Shown here piece by piece: positions 6,538-14,157 of a stretch of DNA of 21,383 bases. The position numbers and the translations under genes were made by a program. How positions within the stretch are numbered: the first letter of the stretch is position 1; every line of letters starts with the position of its first letter. The notes beneath the pieces are model-generated. The model saw only the letters and a list, made by a program, of their open reading frames with translations, was not told where the DNA came from and ran no database searches. Source of the DNA: a virus; the IMG/VR virus record IMGVR_UViG_3300046507_000558, positions 1 through 21,383 of that record, one strand, 5' to 3'.

Positions 6538-8535
6538 ATGTCGATCGAACAGCTGAACCAGGGCACCCTCGCGCTCACCTCCGAGCTGCCGTTCCGAGAC
6601 GTGGGCGCCAGTGCGGACCGGCGCGGCACGGTCGCCGAGCTGAAGTCGCTGATCCTCGACGACTACGCCGGGCCGGCCACCGCGTCGGCCTACGTCACAC
6701 CGCCGAGCGACGGCATCACCGGTGCGATCGCAGCGATCCAGGCCGCCCACGACCAGCTGCTGAACGACTTCAACGGCGGCAAGCTGACGATCGCGCCGCG
6801 GCTCGGCTCGCAGAAGTACCTGTGGGAGAAGACGTTCTTCCACCACCCGAAGGTGAAGATCGAATGGCCCGGCAAGGGCCTGGCCGACTTCGTCCTGATC
6901 GATCACCTTCCGCTCGCGCAGTTCGTCTATCGCGACGTCGCGACTGGCGTCGTCGCGCTCCGCGACCTGCCGTCCCGCTGCTGCATCTACGTCATCCCGT
7001 ACGCGCCCTTCGACCTGACTGGCCAGGTCATCACGCCCTCGGCCAACGGCGTCATCACGGCGTACGAAGGCTTCACGATCGACGGCAACAAGACGGCGCA
7101 GGACGGCTACTGCTACGGCATCTACGCGCCGCCCGGCAAGACGGACCCGAACTGGCCCTTCGTCGCCGGCGCCTGGAGCATGAACCAGGTGACGAACCCG
7201 GGGCAGGGCGTCGTCAACTTGAACGCGGACGCGCAGGCCTACTACGGCTACACGACGCGCTCGGTCGAGATCTTCAACACGACCGGCACGCAGTTCTACG
7301 CCGGCGCCGACCGCCAGCGCACGCACTTGCTCGAGGAGACGAAGGGCACGCTCGGCGGCATCAACAACCCGGACGGCTCCGCGCTCTACGTCGCGCGCGG
7401 CTACGACATCCAGGGCAACGACGGCTGGGTCTTCGGCGGCGGCTTCGGCAACAACAACGGTGCGTCGCAGGGCTCGGGCGAGTCCGGGATGATGCGCCTG
7501 CAGAACAACGTCTTCCCACCCAAGGGAAACGACCCGGCCTCGATCGGCGTGCGCGACTTCGCCGTGAACGGCACGATGAACGTCTGCAACGTCATCAACA
7601 CGCTCGCCCGCATGGAAGTCGCCGCGGGCAACCCGATCAAGGCGCGCGGAGGCGGCTACGTCGGGAACAACTTCCTCTGGGGCGGCTTCATGCAGACGAG
7701 CGGCCCGAATACCGGCCGGCCCGTGGGCGCGACGACGGAAGAGGGCGACTCGTCGCTGCAGTTCCAGGGCTACGGGCAGACGGTTGCGATCGGCAACGTC
7801 TTCAGCGTGGGCACCGACGGCACGACGCCGAAGTACCACATCAGCGCGACGCAGGGCGCCGGCGTGCTTGCCTGGAACCCGGCGACCAGCAACGTCGACG
7901 GCTCCAAGAGCTACCGCGGCACGACGCCCTGGTTCACCGACAACACGCTCGGCGTGATCGGCGGCGGCTGGCTGGACCAGTACACGGCGACGCTACACAT
8001 CGGCGTGTCGTGGAAAGGGCTGATGGCCGGGCCCAACGTGGCCAGCACGCAGTTCGTGCAGATCGACACGCCGCTCGTCGCGGCGGCCGGCATCGTCGGG
8101 CGCACCGATGGCGCCGCGCCGCCCGCCGGCTTCGTGGGCGAGCCCGGCGCCAACAGCGGCACGATCGCGGCGATCACGCTCAACGCCGAGGCCGACGTCA
8201 CCACGCTCGTTCTGCAGGCCGGCGAACACGACCTCTACGGCGAGGTCCAGTTCGCCCTCGCCGCCATCAGCGTGGCCGCGGCGTCCGCCTACTTCGAGGT
8301 GTCGATCAGCTCCACCGCGAACACGATGGACCGCAGCTCCGCGCGCATCTACGCCGCCGACTTCCTGGCTATCCCGGCCGCCGGCGCCAGCGGCACGCCG
8401 CTGCGCTCGCTGCGTGTCGGCCCGCTGCGGCTCAGCCTGGCCGGAAACCAGACCTTCCACCTGGTCATCAAGGGCGCGGCCATCTCCACCAACACGATCT
8501 CCGCCGCGGGCGTCCTGCACTCGCGGCGCTGGTAA
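6538..8535 (+). CDS. Beta-helix tailspike/fibre-like protein 1, 665 aa
   Basis: This is probably a trimeric receptor-binding or polysaccharide-degrading spike. Residues ~20-130 resemble the entry to a right-handed beta-helix (FRDVGASADRRG, IQAAHDQLLNDFNGG, KLTIAPRLGS). The long middle has Gly/Asn-rich short strands typical of parallel beta-helices (GFTIDGNKTAQDGY, GGGFGNNNGASQGSG). From ~540 to the end there is a separate beta-rich block (LVLQAGEHDLYGEVQF, then FHLVIKGAA, ending SRRW), like the jelly-roll caps found at the ends of phage fibres. There is no P22-type head-binding domain at its N-terminus. The gene sits between gp4- and gp10-like genes, where P22 has no spike, and starts 6 bases after the preceding stop. 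Enzymatic activity cannot be read from the sequence. Confidence 0.8.
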   Translation: MSIEQLNQGTLALTSELPFRDVGASADRRGTVAELKSLILDDYAGPATASAYVTPPSDGITGAIAAIQAAHDQLLNDFNGGKLTIAPRLGSQKYLWEKTFFHHPKVKIEWPGKGLADFVLIDHLPLAQFVYRDVATGVVALRDLPSRCCIYVIPYAPFDLTGQVITPSANGVITAYEGFTIDGNKTAQDGYCYGIYAPPGKTDPNWPFVAGAWSMNQVTNPGQGVVNLNADAQAYYGYTTRSVEIFNTTGTQFYAGADRQRTHLLEETKGTLGGINNPDGSALYVARGYDIQGNDGWVFGGGFGNNNGASQGSGESGMMRLQNNVFPPKGNDPASIGVRDFAVNGTMNVCNVINTLARMEVAAGNPIKARGGGYVGNNFLWGGFMQTSGPNTGRPVGATTEEGDSSLQFQGYGQTVAIGNVFSVGTDGTTPKYHISATQGAGVLAWNPATSNVDGSKSYRGTTPWFTDNTLGVIGGGWLDQYTATLHIGVSWKGLMAGPNVASTQFVQIDTPLVAAAGIVGRTDGAAPPAGFVGEPGANSGTIAAITLNAEADVTTLVLQAGEHDLYGEVQFALAAISVAAASAYFEVSISSTANTMDRSSARIYAADFLAIPAAGASGTPLRSLRVGPLRLSLAGNQTFHLVIKGAAISTNTISAAGVLHSRRW

Positions 8536-8552
8536 CCCCGAAAGGACTTCCC

Positions 8553-8870
8553 GTGATCAATCAGCCCTTCGCCCCGCGCTACGGCGCAACGGTCGTCGCC
8601 GCCACCGCGGCCGGCGCCGTCAACGTCAACGTCCCGGCCGATTCGAAGAACATCCTCATCGTCAACGACGGGACGGGCGTCGTGATGATCCGCGTGAAGC
8701 CCTCCGGCCAGGCCGGTGATGCCACGGCGGCCGACTGCCCGGTCGCCAAGAACAGCTCGCGCGTCATCACGAAGGACCCGGGCTCGCAGGGCGTCGTGAG
8801 CGTCTGGTCGCCGGGCGGCGCCGTGGGCAACGTCTACATCTGCCCGGGCGAAGGCTGGGGCGGGCAGTAA
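8553..8870 (+). CDS. Hypothetical small phage protein with GTG start, 105 aa
   Basis: The start is GTG at 8553 with a clear AAAGGA at 8541-8546. The gene runs to TAA at 8868 and leaves 3 bases before the gp10-like ATG. The protein begins MINQPFAPRYGATVVAAT and is rich in Val, Gly, Ala and Asn with short alternating strands (VNVNVPADSKNILIVND; VVMIRVKPSGQA; VWSPGGAVGNVYICPGEGW). This suggests a compact all-beta fold. I do not recognise the family; small beta proteins of this kind occur beside phage spikes and head genes. A decoration, spike-adaptor or fibre-associated role is guesswork from position. The strong ribosome binding site and tight packing argue that it is a real gene. Confidence 0.72.
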   Translation: MINQPFAPRYGATVVAATAAGAVNVNVPADSKNILIVNDGTGVVMIRVKPSGQAGDATAADCPVAKNSSRVITKDPGSQGVVSVWSPGGAVGNVYICPGEGWGGQ

Positions 8871-8873
8871 GCC

Positions 8874-10289
8874 ATGCAGGTCCCGCTGCTGAACGGTATC
8901 TGGACGGACGCGGTCGCCGACTTCCGGGTCAGCTACCCGCGCAATCGCGTGCCGGTGCCGGTGGAGCAGGGAATCTCGAAGGGCTACACGCGGCCCGCGC
9001 CCGGCATCCGCGCGAACGGTACCGGCCTGGGCAACGGCCGCGGCGGTGCGCGGTGGAAGGACACGCACTACCGCGTCTCTGGATCGAAGCTGCTGCGCGT
9101 GTCTGAGGATGGCTCGACGACCGAACTCGGCGACGTCGGCGACGACACCCACCCGGCGACGTTCTCGTATGGCTTCGACCGGCTCGCCATCGCGTCGGCG
9201 AACAACCTCTACTACTGGAACGGCTCGGCGCTGACCCACGTCACCGACCCGGATCTCGGGCGCGTGCTCGACGTCGTCTGGATTGCCGGCTACTACCTCA
9301 CGACCGACGGCACGTCGCTCGTGGTGACCGACCTCAACGACCCGACATCCGTCAACCCGCTGCACTACGGCTCGGCCGAGGCGGACCCCGATTCGATCGT
9401 CGCGGTGCGCGAGCTTCGCGACGAGGCCTATGCCATCGGCCGCTTCTCGATCCAGGCGTTCGACAACATCGGGGGCACCGGCTTCCCCTTCGCGCCGATC
9501 AAGGGCGCCACGGTGCCGCGCGGCGCTGTCGGCACGCATGCGGTCGCTGCGTTCCTCGGCTCGTTCGCATTCGTCGGCGGCGGCCGCACCGAGGACGGCC
9601 CGGAGCCGCCCGCGGTCTGGATCATGACGCCCGGCGACGCAACGCGGATCTCCACGCGCGAGATCGACACCATCCTGCAGGGCTACACCGACGACCAGCT
9701 CGGCGACTGCTACGTCGAGTCGCGCATGGAGCGCGGGCACCAGCAGCTGCTCGTGCATCTGCCCGACCAGTGCCTCGTCTACGACGCCGCGGCCTCGCAG
9801 ATCGTTCAGGAACCGGTCTGGTACACCTTCGACAGCGGCTTCGACGCCCCGGCCACGTACCGCGCGCGCTCACTCGTCTGGTGCCACGGCCGCTGGAACG
9901 TCGACGACCCGACCAGCACCGCGCTCGGCTACCTCGTCGACGATGTCTCGACGCACTACGGCTCGAAGATCGGTTGGGACTTCGGGACGATGGTCCTCTA
10001 CAACGAGAGCCGCGGCGCCATCGTGCACGACATCGAGCTCGTCGCGCTGACAGGCCGCGTCGCGCTCGGCGCCGATCCTGTGGTCTGGACATCCTGGTCC
10101 ATCGACGGCATCACCTGGAGCCAGGAGCGCGCGAAGAGCGCCGGCAAGCGCGGCGACCGCGCCAAGCGCCTGCAGTGGCGCGACCAGGGCCGGTTCGAGA
10201 ACTGGCGCGTCCAGCGCTTTCGCGGCACGAGCGACGCGCACGTCACCTTCGCGCGCCTCGAGATGACCGTCGAGCCGCTGGCGGTCTGA
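8874..10289 (+). CDS. Tail hub / packaged DNA stabilisation protein, P22 gp10-like
   Basis: P22 gp10 binds below gp4, helps retain packaged DNA and carries the tailspikes. The length, 471 residues, is almost identical to P22 gp10 (472). The N-terminal start (VPLLNGIWTDA, then GYTRPAPGIRANG), the HYRVSGSKLLRVSEDG block, the repeated blade-like segments with YYLTTDGTSLVVTDLND, the PDSIVAVRELRDEAYAIG-F-IQAFDN region and the QQLLVHLPDQCLVYDAAASQ motif line up in order with the P22 protein as I recall it. The C-terminal third has the characteristic basic WSQERAKSAGKRG-RAKRLQW stretch. The gene starts 3 bases after the preceding stop. Confidence is high for the family. Confidence 0.93.
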   Translation: MQVPLLNGIWTDAVADFRVSYPRNRVPVPVEQGISKGYTRPAPGIRANGTGLGNGRGGARWKDTHYRVSGSKLLRVSEDGSTTELGDVGDDTHPATFSYGFDRLAIASANNLYYWNGSALTHVTDPDLGRVLDVVWIAGYYLTTDGTSLVVTDLNDPTSVNPLHYGSAEADPDSIVAVRELRDEAYAIGRFSIQAFDNIGGTGFPFAPIKGATVPRGAVGTHAVAAFLGSFAFVGGGRTEDGPEPPAVWIMTPGDATRISTREIDTILQGYTDDQLGDCYVESRMERGHQQLLVHLPDQCLVYDAAASQIVQEPVWYTFDSGFDAPATYRARSLVWCHGRWNVDDPTSTALGYLVDDVSTHYGSKIGWDFGTMVLYNESRGAIVHDIELVALTGRVALGADPVVWTSWSIDGITWSQERAKSAGKRGDRAKRLQWRDQGRFENWRVQRFRGTSDAHVTFARLEMTVEPLAV

Positions 10290-10290
10290 C

Positions 10291-12216
10291 GTGCCGGACG
10301 TCAATCTCGCCAACCGCCCAGTCCCGCGCACGCAGCTCAGGGACGCGCTAGGCAACGACCCGCGGCTGATCAAGAGCTTCGAGGGCCTGCAGGCCGACAG
10401 CGTGAACATCGCGTTCGCGATCAACACGCTGACGCTCCAGCTGCTGAATTCGTCGCCGGGCGCCTTCAACGTGCGGTTGTTCCGGCACATCAGCGACCTT
10501 CACTGGGATGAGATGGGGCTGTCGACGCCCGACTCGATCCGAACCGCCGGCTATAGCGCCATCGGCAAGGGGGCGGCGACGTACTTCCGCCTGCCCGATG
10601 GGCCGTGGTCCGCCAACGCATACACGATCCAGGATGCCTCCGGCAACTGGTGGCGGTTGCCCCTGGACCAGCCGGTCGAGGCCGAGCAGTTGGGCGCCGT
10701 CGGCGACGCTGTCATCGAGACAGGCCTCGCACAGGGAACCGACGACACACAGGCATGGCAACTGGCGCTGTCCGGTCCATGGGCGAGCGTCAGGGCGAAT
10801 CCTGTCGGCTACCTGGTGGGCGACCTGCGGCCCGCGCCGGGCGTCACGATCTTTGCTGGCGCCGGGCTCGCCTACACGGACAACACGAACCCGTTCAACC
10901 CGCGCGTGGCGCCGACCTTCATACGGTTGGCCGGCGCGCAATCGGTCTTCGACATGGGCTGGCTGCGCGGCACCAACCCGGCCGACCTCGCGACCTACAA
11001 CCTGCCGATCCCGCTGCGATCGGTGACGATGGTTGGCATCGACGTGGACGGCGTCGCCCGCGACTGCTTCGGCATCTCTGGCGGCTCGAACCGCCTGCGC
11101 CTGCTCAACGTCCAGGTCATGAACTGCTCGGTCGACCTAGGCGGGCAGACCCTGGGCTCGGACGGCCATGTCGGCTCAGCCTACACGCGCAGCGCGCGCG
11201 TCATCGACTGCGCCTTTACCAGCGCCGACATCGGGGCGCAGAACTTCATCGACAGCCAGTTTCTCGGCGGGGAGATCGCCAATTGCGACACGTTCGGCTG
11301 GCACTGCACGAACGGCGGCAATTCGAACACCGTCATCGGGACCCGAATCGAGTTCACCCAATCGGGCACGAACATCGAAATCAACAACTGCTCGGACATC
11401 ATCTTCGCGGCCTTCCTGTCCGATCGCGGCGGCCTGCTCGGGATCTCGATCAAGAACTGCACGGACGTGCAGATCAACGGCGTCAAGGTGCGCCGCGCCG
11501 GCGCGCTCGGCAACGTCGGGTTCCAGTCGGACGCGGCGATCTACCTCGAGGACAGCCAGCGCATCGACCTGGTGAACGTCACGGCGTCGATCGGCCACGC
11601 CGATGGCGGCACGCCGCCGGATACGCCCGACATCGGCATCGTGATCAACAACTCCGGCGGCCCGAATCCGTGCTCGGACATCTCGATCACGGGCGGCGAC
11701 TTCGCGGCGATGCCGACCCCGCTGAAGGCGGTGCCTGGGCGCGACTCCATCACCAGGTTGCGCATCCTCAACGTGCGCGGCATCCCGGACTACGACAACT
11801 CGAGCCCCGAGAAGCGCAAGGACGGCCGCACCTACTACGACAACCCCGTGACTGCGCTGCTGAATGCGGCGGGCGGCTCGCAGGCCTTCACGATGGACCT
11901 GCTGCCGCTGTCCGCGTTCACTTACGACGCATTCACGCTGACCGTCTGGACGCGATGGGACACCGGGCTCGGCAACCGCGGCCTCGCCAAGTTCGCGCTG
12001 CTGTCGCGAATCGATAGCGCGGGTACGGCCGCCGTCGACGTCGGCTCGGTCTTCGGCGAACACGGTGCGGCCGGTGCCATCGCGTTCGGGGGTGGCACGG
12101 CAATCGACCTGGCAATCAGCGCCGTGGCGGCTGATGCCTCGTCGTTCACGCTCACAATCACGAACGTCGATGCCACGCACAAGATTGAGGTCTATGCGCG
12201 CGTGACGTCGGCGTGA
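10291..12216 (+). CDS. Beta-helix tailspike-like protein 2, 641 aa
   Basis: The start is GTG at 10291, one base after the gp10-like stop, so translation is probably coupled. Residues 1-55 are helical and may be an attachment or coiled-coil segment (LRDALGNDPRLIKSFEGLQ). Residues ~62-128 form a small domain ending in NWWRLPLDQPVE, followed by EAEQLGAVGDA and GTDDTQAWQLAL (residues ~130-160), the classic entry motif of pectate-lyase-like phage spikes. Residues ~200-510 show repeated Asn/Asp/Cys-containing rungs (IANCDTFGWHCTNGGN; IEINNCSDIIFAAF; ISIKNCTDVQINGVKV). The last ~110 residues are a separate beta-rich cap. The gene occupies the place of gp26, the tail needle, in P22, yet does not look like one. 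Polysaccharide binding or cleavage is inferred from fold. Confidence 0.82.
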   Translation: MPDVNLANRPVPRTQLRDALGNDPRLIKSFEGLQADSVNIAFAINTLTLQLLNSSPGAFNVRLFRHISDLHWDEMGLSTPDSIRTAGYSAIGKGAATYFRLPDGPWSANAYTIQDASGNWWRLPLDQPVEAEQLGAVGDAVIETGLAQGTDDTQAWQLALSGPWASVRANPVGYLVGDLRPAPGVTIFAGAGLAYTDNTNPFNPRVAPTFIRLAGAQSVFDMGWLRGTNPADLATYNLPIPLRSVTMVGIDVDGVARDCFGISGGSNRLRLLNVQVMNCSVDLGGQTLGSDGHVGSAYTRSARVIDCAFTSADIGAQNFIDSQFLGGEIANCDTFGWHCTNGGNSNTVIGTRIEFTQSGTNIEINNCSDIIFAAFLSDRGGLLGISIKNCTDVQINGVKVRRAGALGNVGFQSDAAIYLEDSQRIDLVNVTASIGHADGGTPPDTPDIGIVINNSGGPNPCSDISITGGDFAAMPTPLKAVPGRDSITRLRILNVRGIPDYDNSSPEKRKDGRTYYDNPVTALLNAAGGSQAFTMDLLPLSAFTYDAFTLTVWTRWDTGLGNRGLAKFALLSRIDSAGTAAVDVGSVFGEHGAAGAIAFGGGTAIDLAISAVAADASSFTLTITNVDATHKIEVYARVTSA

Positions 12217-12217
12217 T

Positions 12218-12247
12218 TTGCCTCGAGACGCCGCCGCGCGTGATAAT
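12218..12247 (+). promoter_or_regulatory. Candidate promoter upstream of oxygenase/GNAT pair
   Basis: TTGCCT (12218-12223, 4 of 6 to TTGACA) and GATAAT (12242-12247, 5 of 6 to TATAAT) are 18 bases apart, and a TG directly overlaps the -10 element. It begins right after the second spike's stop, in the largest gap of this half of the window. Transcription would begin near 12254, just before the hairpins at 12257. This is the pattern expected for an independently expressed cargo gene. Confidence 0.4.
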
Positions 12248-12253
12248 GCGGCA

Positions 12254-12330
12254 CCCGATGGGCGCAACGCCCATCCGCTGAGCCAACAGAGCCGCCAGCA
12301 GCTCGCCTACCCCCGATGGGGAGACGAGGA
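12254..12330 (+). ncRNA. Structured leader of oxygenase gene (candidate)
   Basis: The perfect hairpin GATGGGCG (12257-12264), loop CAA, CGCCCATC (12268-12275) is followed by a second, CCCC (12311-12314), GAT, GGGG (12318-12321). A 9-base direct repeat CCCGATGGG occurs at 12254-12262 and 12312-12320. The ribosome binding site GAGGA (12326-12330) lies immediately after the second hairpin. No known riboswitch consensus is recognised and no U-tract follows, so a regulatory, stabilising or insulating role remains open. Confidence 0.35.
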
Positions 12331-12335
12331 CTGTG

Positions 12336-12926
12336 ATGCGGAATTTTCTGAGGATCGCCAGCGGCGTCAACGTGGCGCCGCTCATGCTGGCGATCGCGCG
12401 CCGGCCCGACCTCTGGACGGAAGACACCTTCCTCCGGCACTACCCGCAAGGTCCGTTCGGCGAGGTCGACTCGATCATGCTGCGCTTCCCGCGCAAGATC
12501 GAGTTCAAGGGCAAGAGCGCTGAGCGCAAGGTCGCCGCCTACAAGGCGAACCGCCTGCCCGGGTTCGACCAGCACGAGTCCGTCGACTACCCCGCCTACG
12601 CGCAGTTGCCCGAGGCGCGGCCGCTCGTCATGAGCATCTTCGCCGCGGTCGCCGGCGAGCGCCTGGGCCGCGTGATGATCAACCGCATCGCGCCTGGCGG
12701 CCGCATCTTCCCGCACGCCGACACGCCCGAGCACACCGACTACTACTCGCGCTTCCACCTGGTGCTGCAGTCCTCCGAGGGCGTCCGGTTCCGCGCGGGC
12801 GACGAGGTCGCGTACTGGGAGACGGGCGCCGTCTTCTGGTTCGACAACAAGCAGGAGCACGAGGTCGTCAACGAGTCGGCGGTCGACCGAATCCACATGA
12901 TCGTCGACGCGAGGTGCTCGCGATGA
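12336..12926 (+). CDS. Aspartyl/asparaginyl beta-hydroxylase-like 2OG-Fe(II) oxygenase
   Basis: Such enzymes use 2-oxoglutarate, O2 and Fe(II) to hydroxylate a substrate, usually Asp or Asn side chains. The iron ligands are visible as His127 and Asp129 (IFPHADTPEH) and His175 (KQEHEVVN), with Arg185 (VDRIHMIVD) as likely 2-oxoglutarate anchor. The strands between them (FHLVLQSSEGVRFRAG; YWETGAVFWFDNK) fit the double-stranded beta-helix core. The 196-residue length is that of a minimal catalytic domain. I prefer the ATG at 12336 over the GTG three bases earlier because it leaves 5 bases from GAGGA (12326-12330). The gene overlaps the GNAT gene by an ATGA junction, so the two are co-expressed. 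The substrate is unknown; a virion or host protein is possible. Confidence 0.85.
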   Translation: MRNFLRIASGVNVAPLMLAIARRPDLWTEDTFLRHYPQGPFGEVDSIMLRFPRKIEFKGKSAERKVAAYKANRLPGFDQHESVDYPAYAQLPEARPLVMSIFAAVAGERLGRVMINRIAPGGRIFPHADTPEHTDYYSRFHLVLQSSEGVRFRAGDEVAYWETGAVFWFDNKQEHEVVNESAVDRIHMIVDARCSR

Positions 12927-13462
12927 GCTGGGCTGAGGGGTTCAGGATGGCCGAAGACTCGGCATTCGCGGCAGCCGAGGGAAGGTGCGCCGCCCCGCGC
13001 GCCGGCACCGTCTACCAGGTCGAGCCGTGGGCGACCTTCAAGGTCGAGGCGAAGGGCCTGTTCGAACGCCACTGGCGCGAGGTCGCGCTGAACCATGCCG
13101 AGGTGCCCCTCGACGTCGACTATCCGCGCTACGACGAGATGGCGGCGCGCGGTGCGGTGCACGTCGTCACGGCGCGCCGCGGCGGCCTGCTGATCGGCTA
13201 CCACGTCGCCTTCATCGCCGGGCACATGCACTACCGCTCCACGCTGCACGCGGTGACCGACGTCTACTGGATCGCGCCGGAGTGCCGCCACGGCGTCACG
13301 GCGATCCGGCTATTCCAGGCTGTCGAGCGCGAGCTCGCCAAGCGCGGCGTGCGCAAGGTCTTCACGGCGACGAAGCTGCACATGGACCAGGGCCCGCTCT
13401 TCGAGCGCCTCGGCTACAAGCCGGTCGAGCGCATGTACGCCAAGCTGCTGGGAGCCGCCTGA
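12923..13462 (+). CDS. GNAT-family N-acetyltransferase
   Basis: The protein resembles GNAT enzymes found in many phages beside virion genes. Motif A, the acetyl-CoA binding strand-turn-helix, is visible at residues 113-131 (DVYWIAPECRHGVTAIRLF), with Arg122-His-Gly124 where the family has Arg/Gln-x-x-Gly-x-Gly/Ala, so the loop is slightly atypical. Motif B is at ~159-176 (LFERLGYKPVERMYAKLL). The ATG is fused to the preceding oxygenase stop (ATGA), giving 179 residues; a GTG at 12914 or ATG at 12947 region starts are less likely. The next gene starts at the overlapping TGATG. The substrate is unknown. Coupling to the oxygenase suggests both modify the same pathway or target. Confidence 0.85.
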   Translation: MSWAEGFRMAEDSAFAAAEGRCAAPRAGTVYQVEPWATFKVEAKGLFERHWREVALNHAEVPLDVDYPRYDEMAARGAVHVVTARRGGLLIGYHVAFIAGHMHYRSTLHAVTDVYWIAPECRHGVTAIRLFQAVERELAKRGVRKVFTATKLHMDQGPLFERLGYKPVERMYAKLLGAA

Positions 13463-14157
13463 TGGTCGCCGCAGCAGTGGGCATAGGCACCGCGGTCGCG
13501 GGCCTTGGCGCCGCCGCCATGCAGTCGCACTCGGCCAGTTCCGCCGCCGGCGCGCAGACCGCGGCCGCGCAGGCCGGCATCGCCGAACAGCAGCGCCAGT
13601 TCGACACGGTGCAGCGGCTCCTCTCGCCCTACGTCACGGCGGGTACCGGCGCCATCGGTGCGCAGCAGAACATGCTCGGGCTCAACGGTCCGGATGCGCA
13701 GCAGCAAGCCATCGCCGCCCTGCAGTCGTCGCCGTACTTCACGGCCATGCAGCAGCAGGGCACGGATTCGATCCTCGCGAACGCCTCGGCCACCGGCGGA
13801 CTGCGCGGCGGCAACACACAGGCTGCGCTCGCGCAGTTCACGCCGCAGCTGCTCGCGCAGACCTTCCAGCAGCAATACGGAAACCTGGCCGGCATCTCCA
13901 GCCTGGGCCAGAACGCGGCGGCCGGCGTCGGCAATGCCGGCCTGGCAACGGGCCAGGGGATCGCCGGGCTGCTCCAGCAGCAAGGCGCCGCGCAGGCCGG
14001 CGGCGCGCTGGGACAAGGCGCCGCGTACGCGGGCGCCATGAACAGCTTCACGAGCGGCCTGGGCGCCTATGCCGGGCTCGGCGGCTTCCAGCAGCGCGCG
14101 CAGGTTCCGAGCGTCAACCTCGGCAGCGCCTTCGACTACGGGCCGGGGGGCTTCTGA
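13462..14157 (+). CDS. Ejection (internal virion) protein, P22 gp7-like
   Basis: This is the first of three proteins that leave the head ahead of the DNA and help build a conduit across the cell envelope. Its 231 residues match P22 gp7 (229). It begins with a small hydrophobic stretch (VAAAVGIGTAVAGLGAAAM) and then an Ala/Gln-rich segment with AEQQRQFDTVQRLLSPYV, GTGAIGAQQNMLGLNG and NASATGGLRGGNTQAAL, which are recurrent in phage DNA-transfer proteins. The C-terminal half is Gly/Ala/Gln-rich and ends FDYGPGGF. The ATG overlaps the GNAT stop (TGATG) and is preceded by GGGAG at 13450-13454. The order gp7, gp20, gp16 is kept. Confidence 0.85.
   Translation: MVAAAVGIGTAVAGLGAAAMQSHSASSAAGAQTAAAQAGIAEQQRQFDTVQRLLSPYVTAGTGAIGAQQNMLGLNGPDAQQQAIAALQSSPYFTAMQQQGTDSILANASATGGLRGGNTQAALAQFTPQLLAQTFQQQYGNLAGISSLGQNAAAGVGNAGLATGQGIAGLLQQQGAAQAGGALGQGAAYAGAMNSFTSGLGAYAGLGGFQQRAQVPSVNLGSAFDYGPGGF

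Noticed and set aside
10291-12216. Diversity-generating retroelement target, as in Bordetella phage BPP-1 receptor-binding genes
   Set aside because: No reverse transcriptase, template repeat or paired variable repeat is seen in the window.
12217-12335. Known riboswitch (SAH, fluoride, cobalamin, glycine) upstream of the oxygenase
   Set aside because: Hairpins are present but the conserved core bases of these classes do not match.
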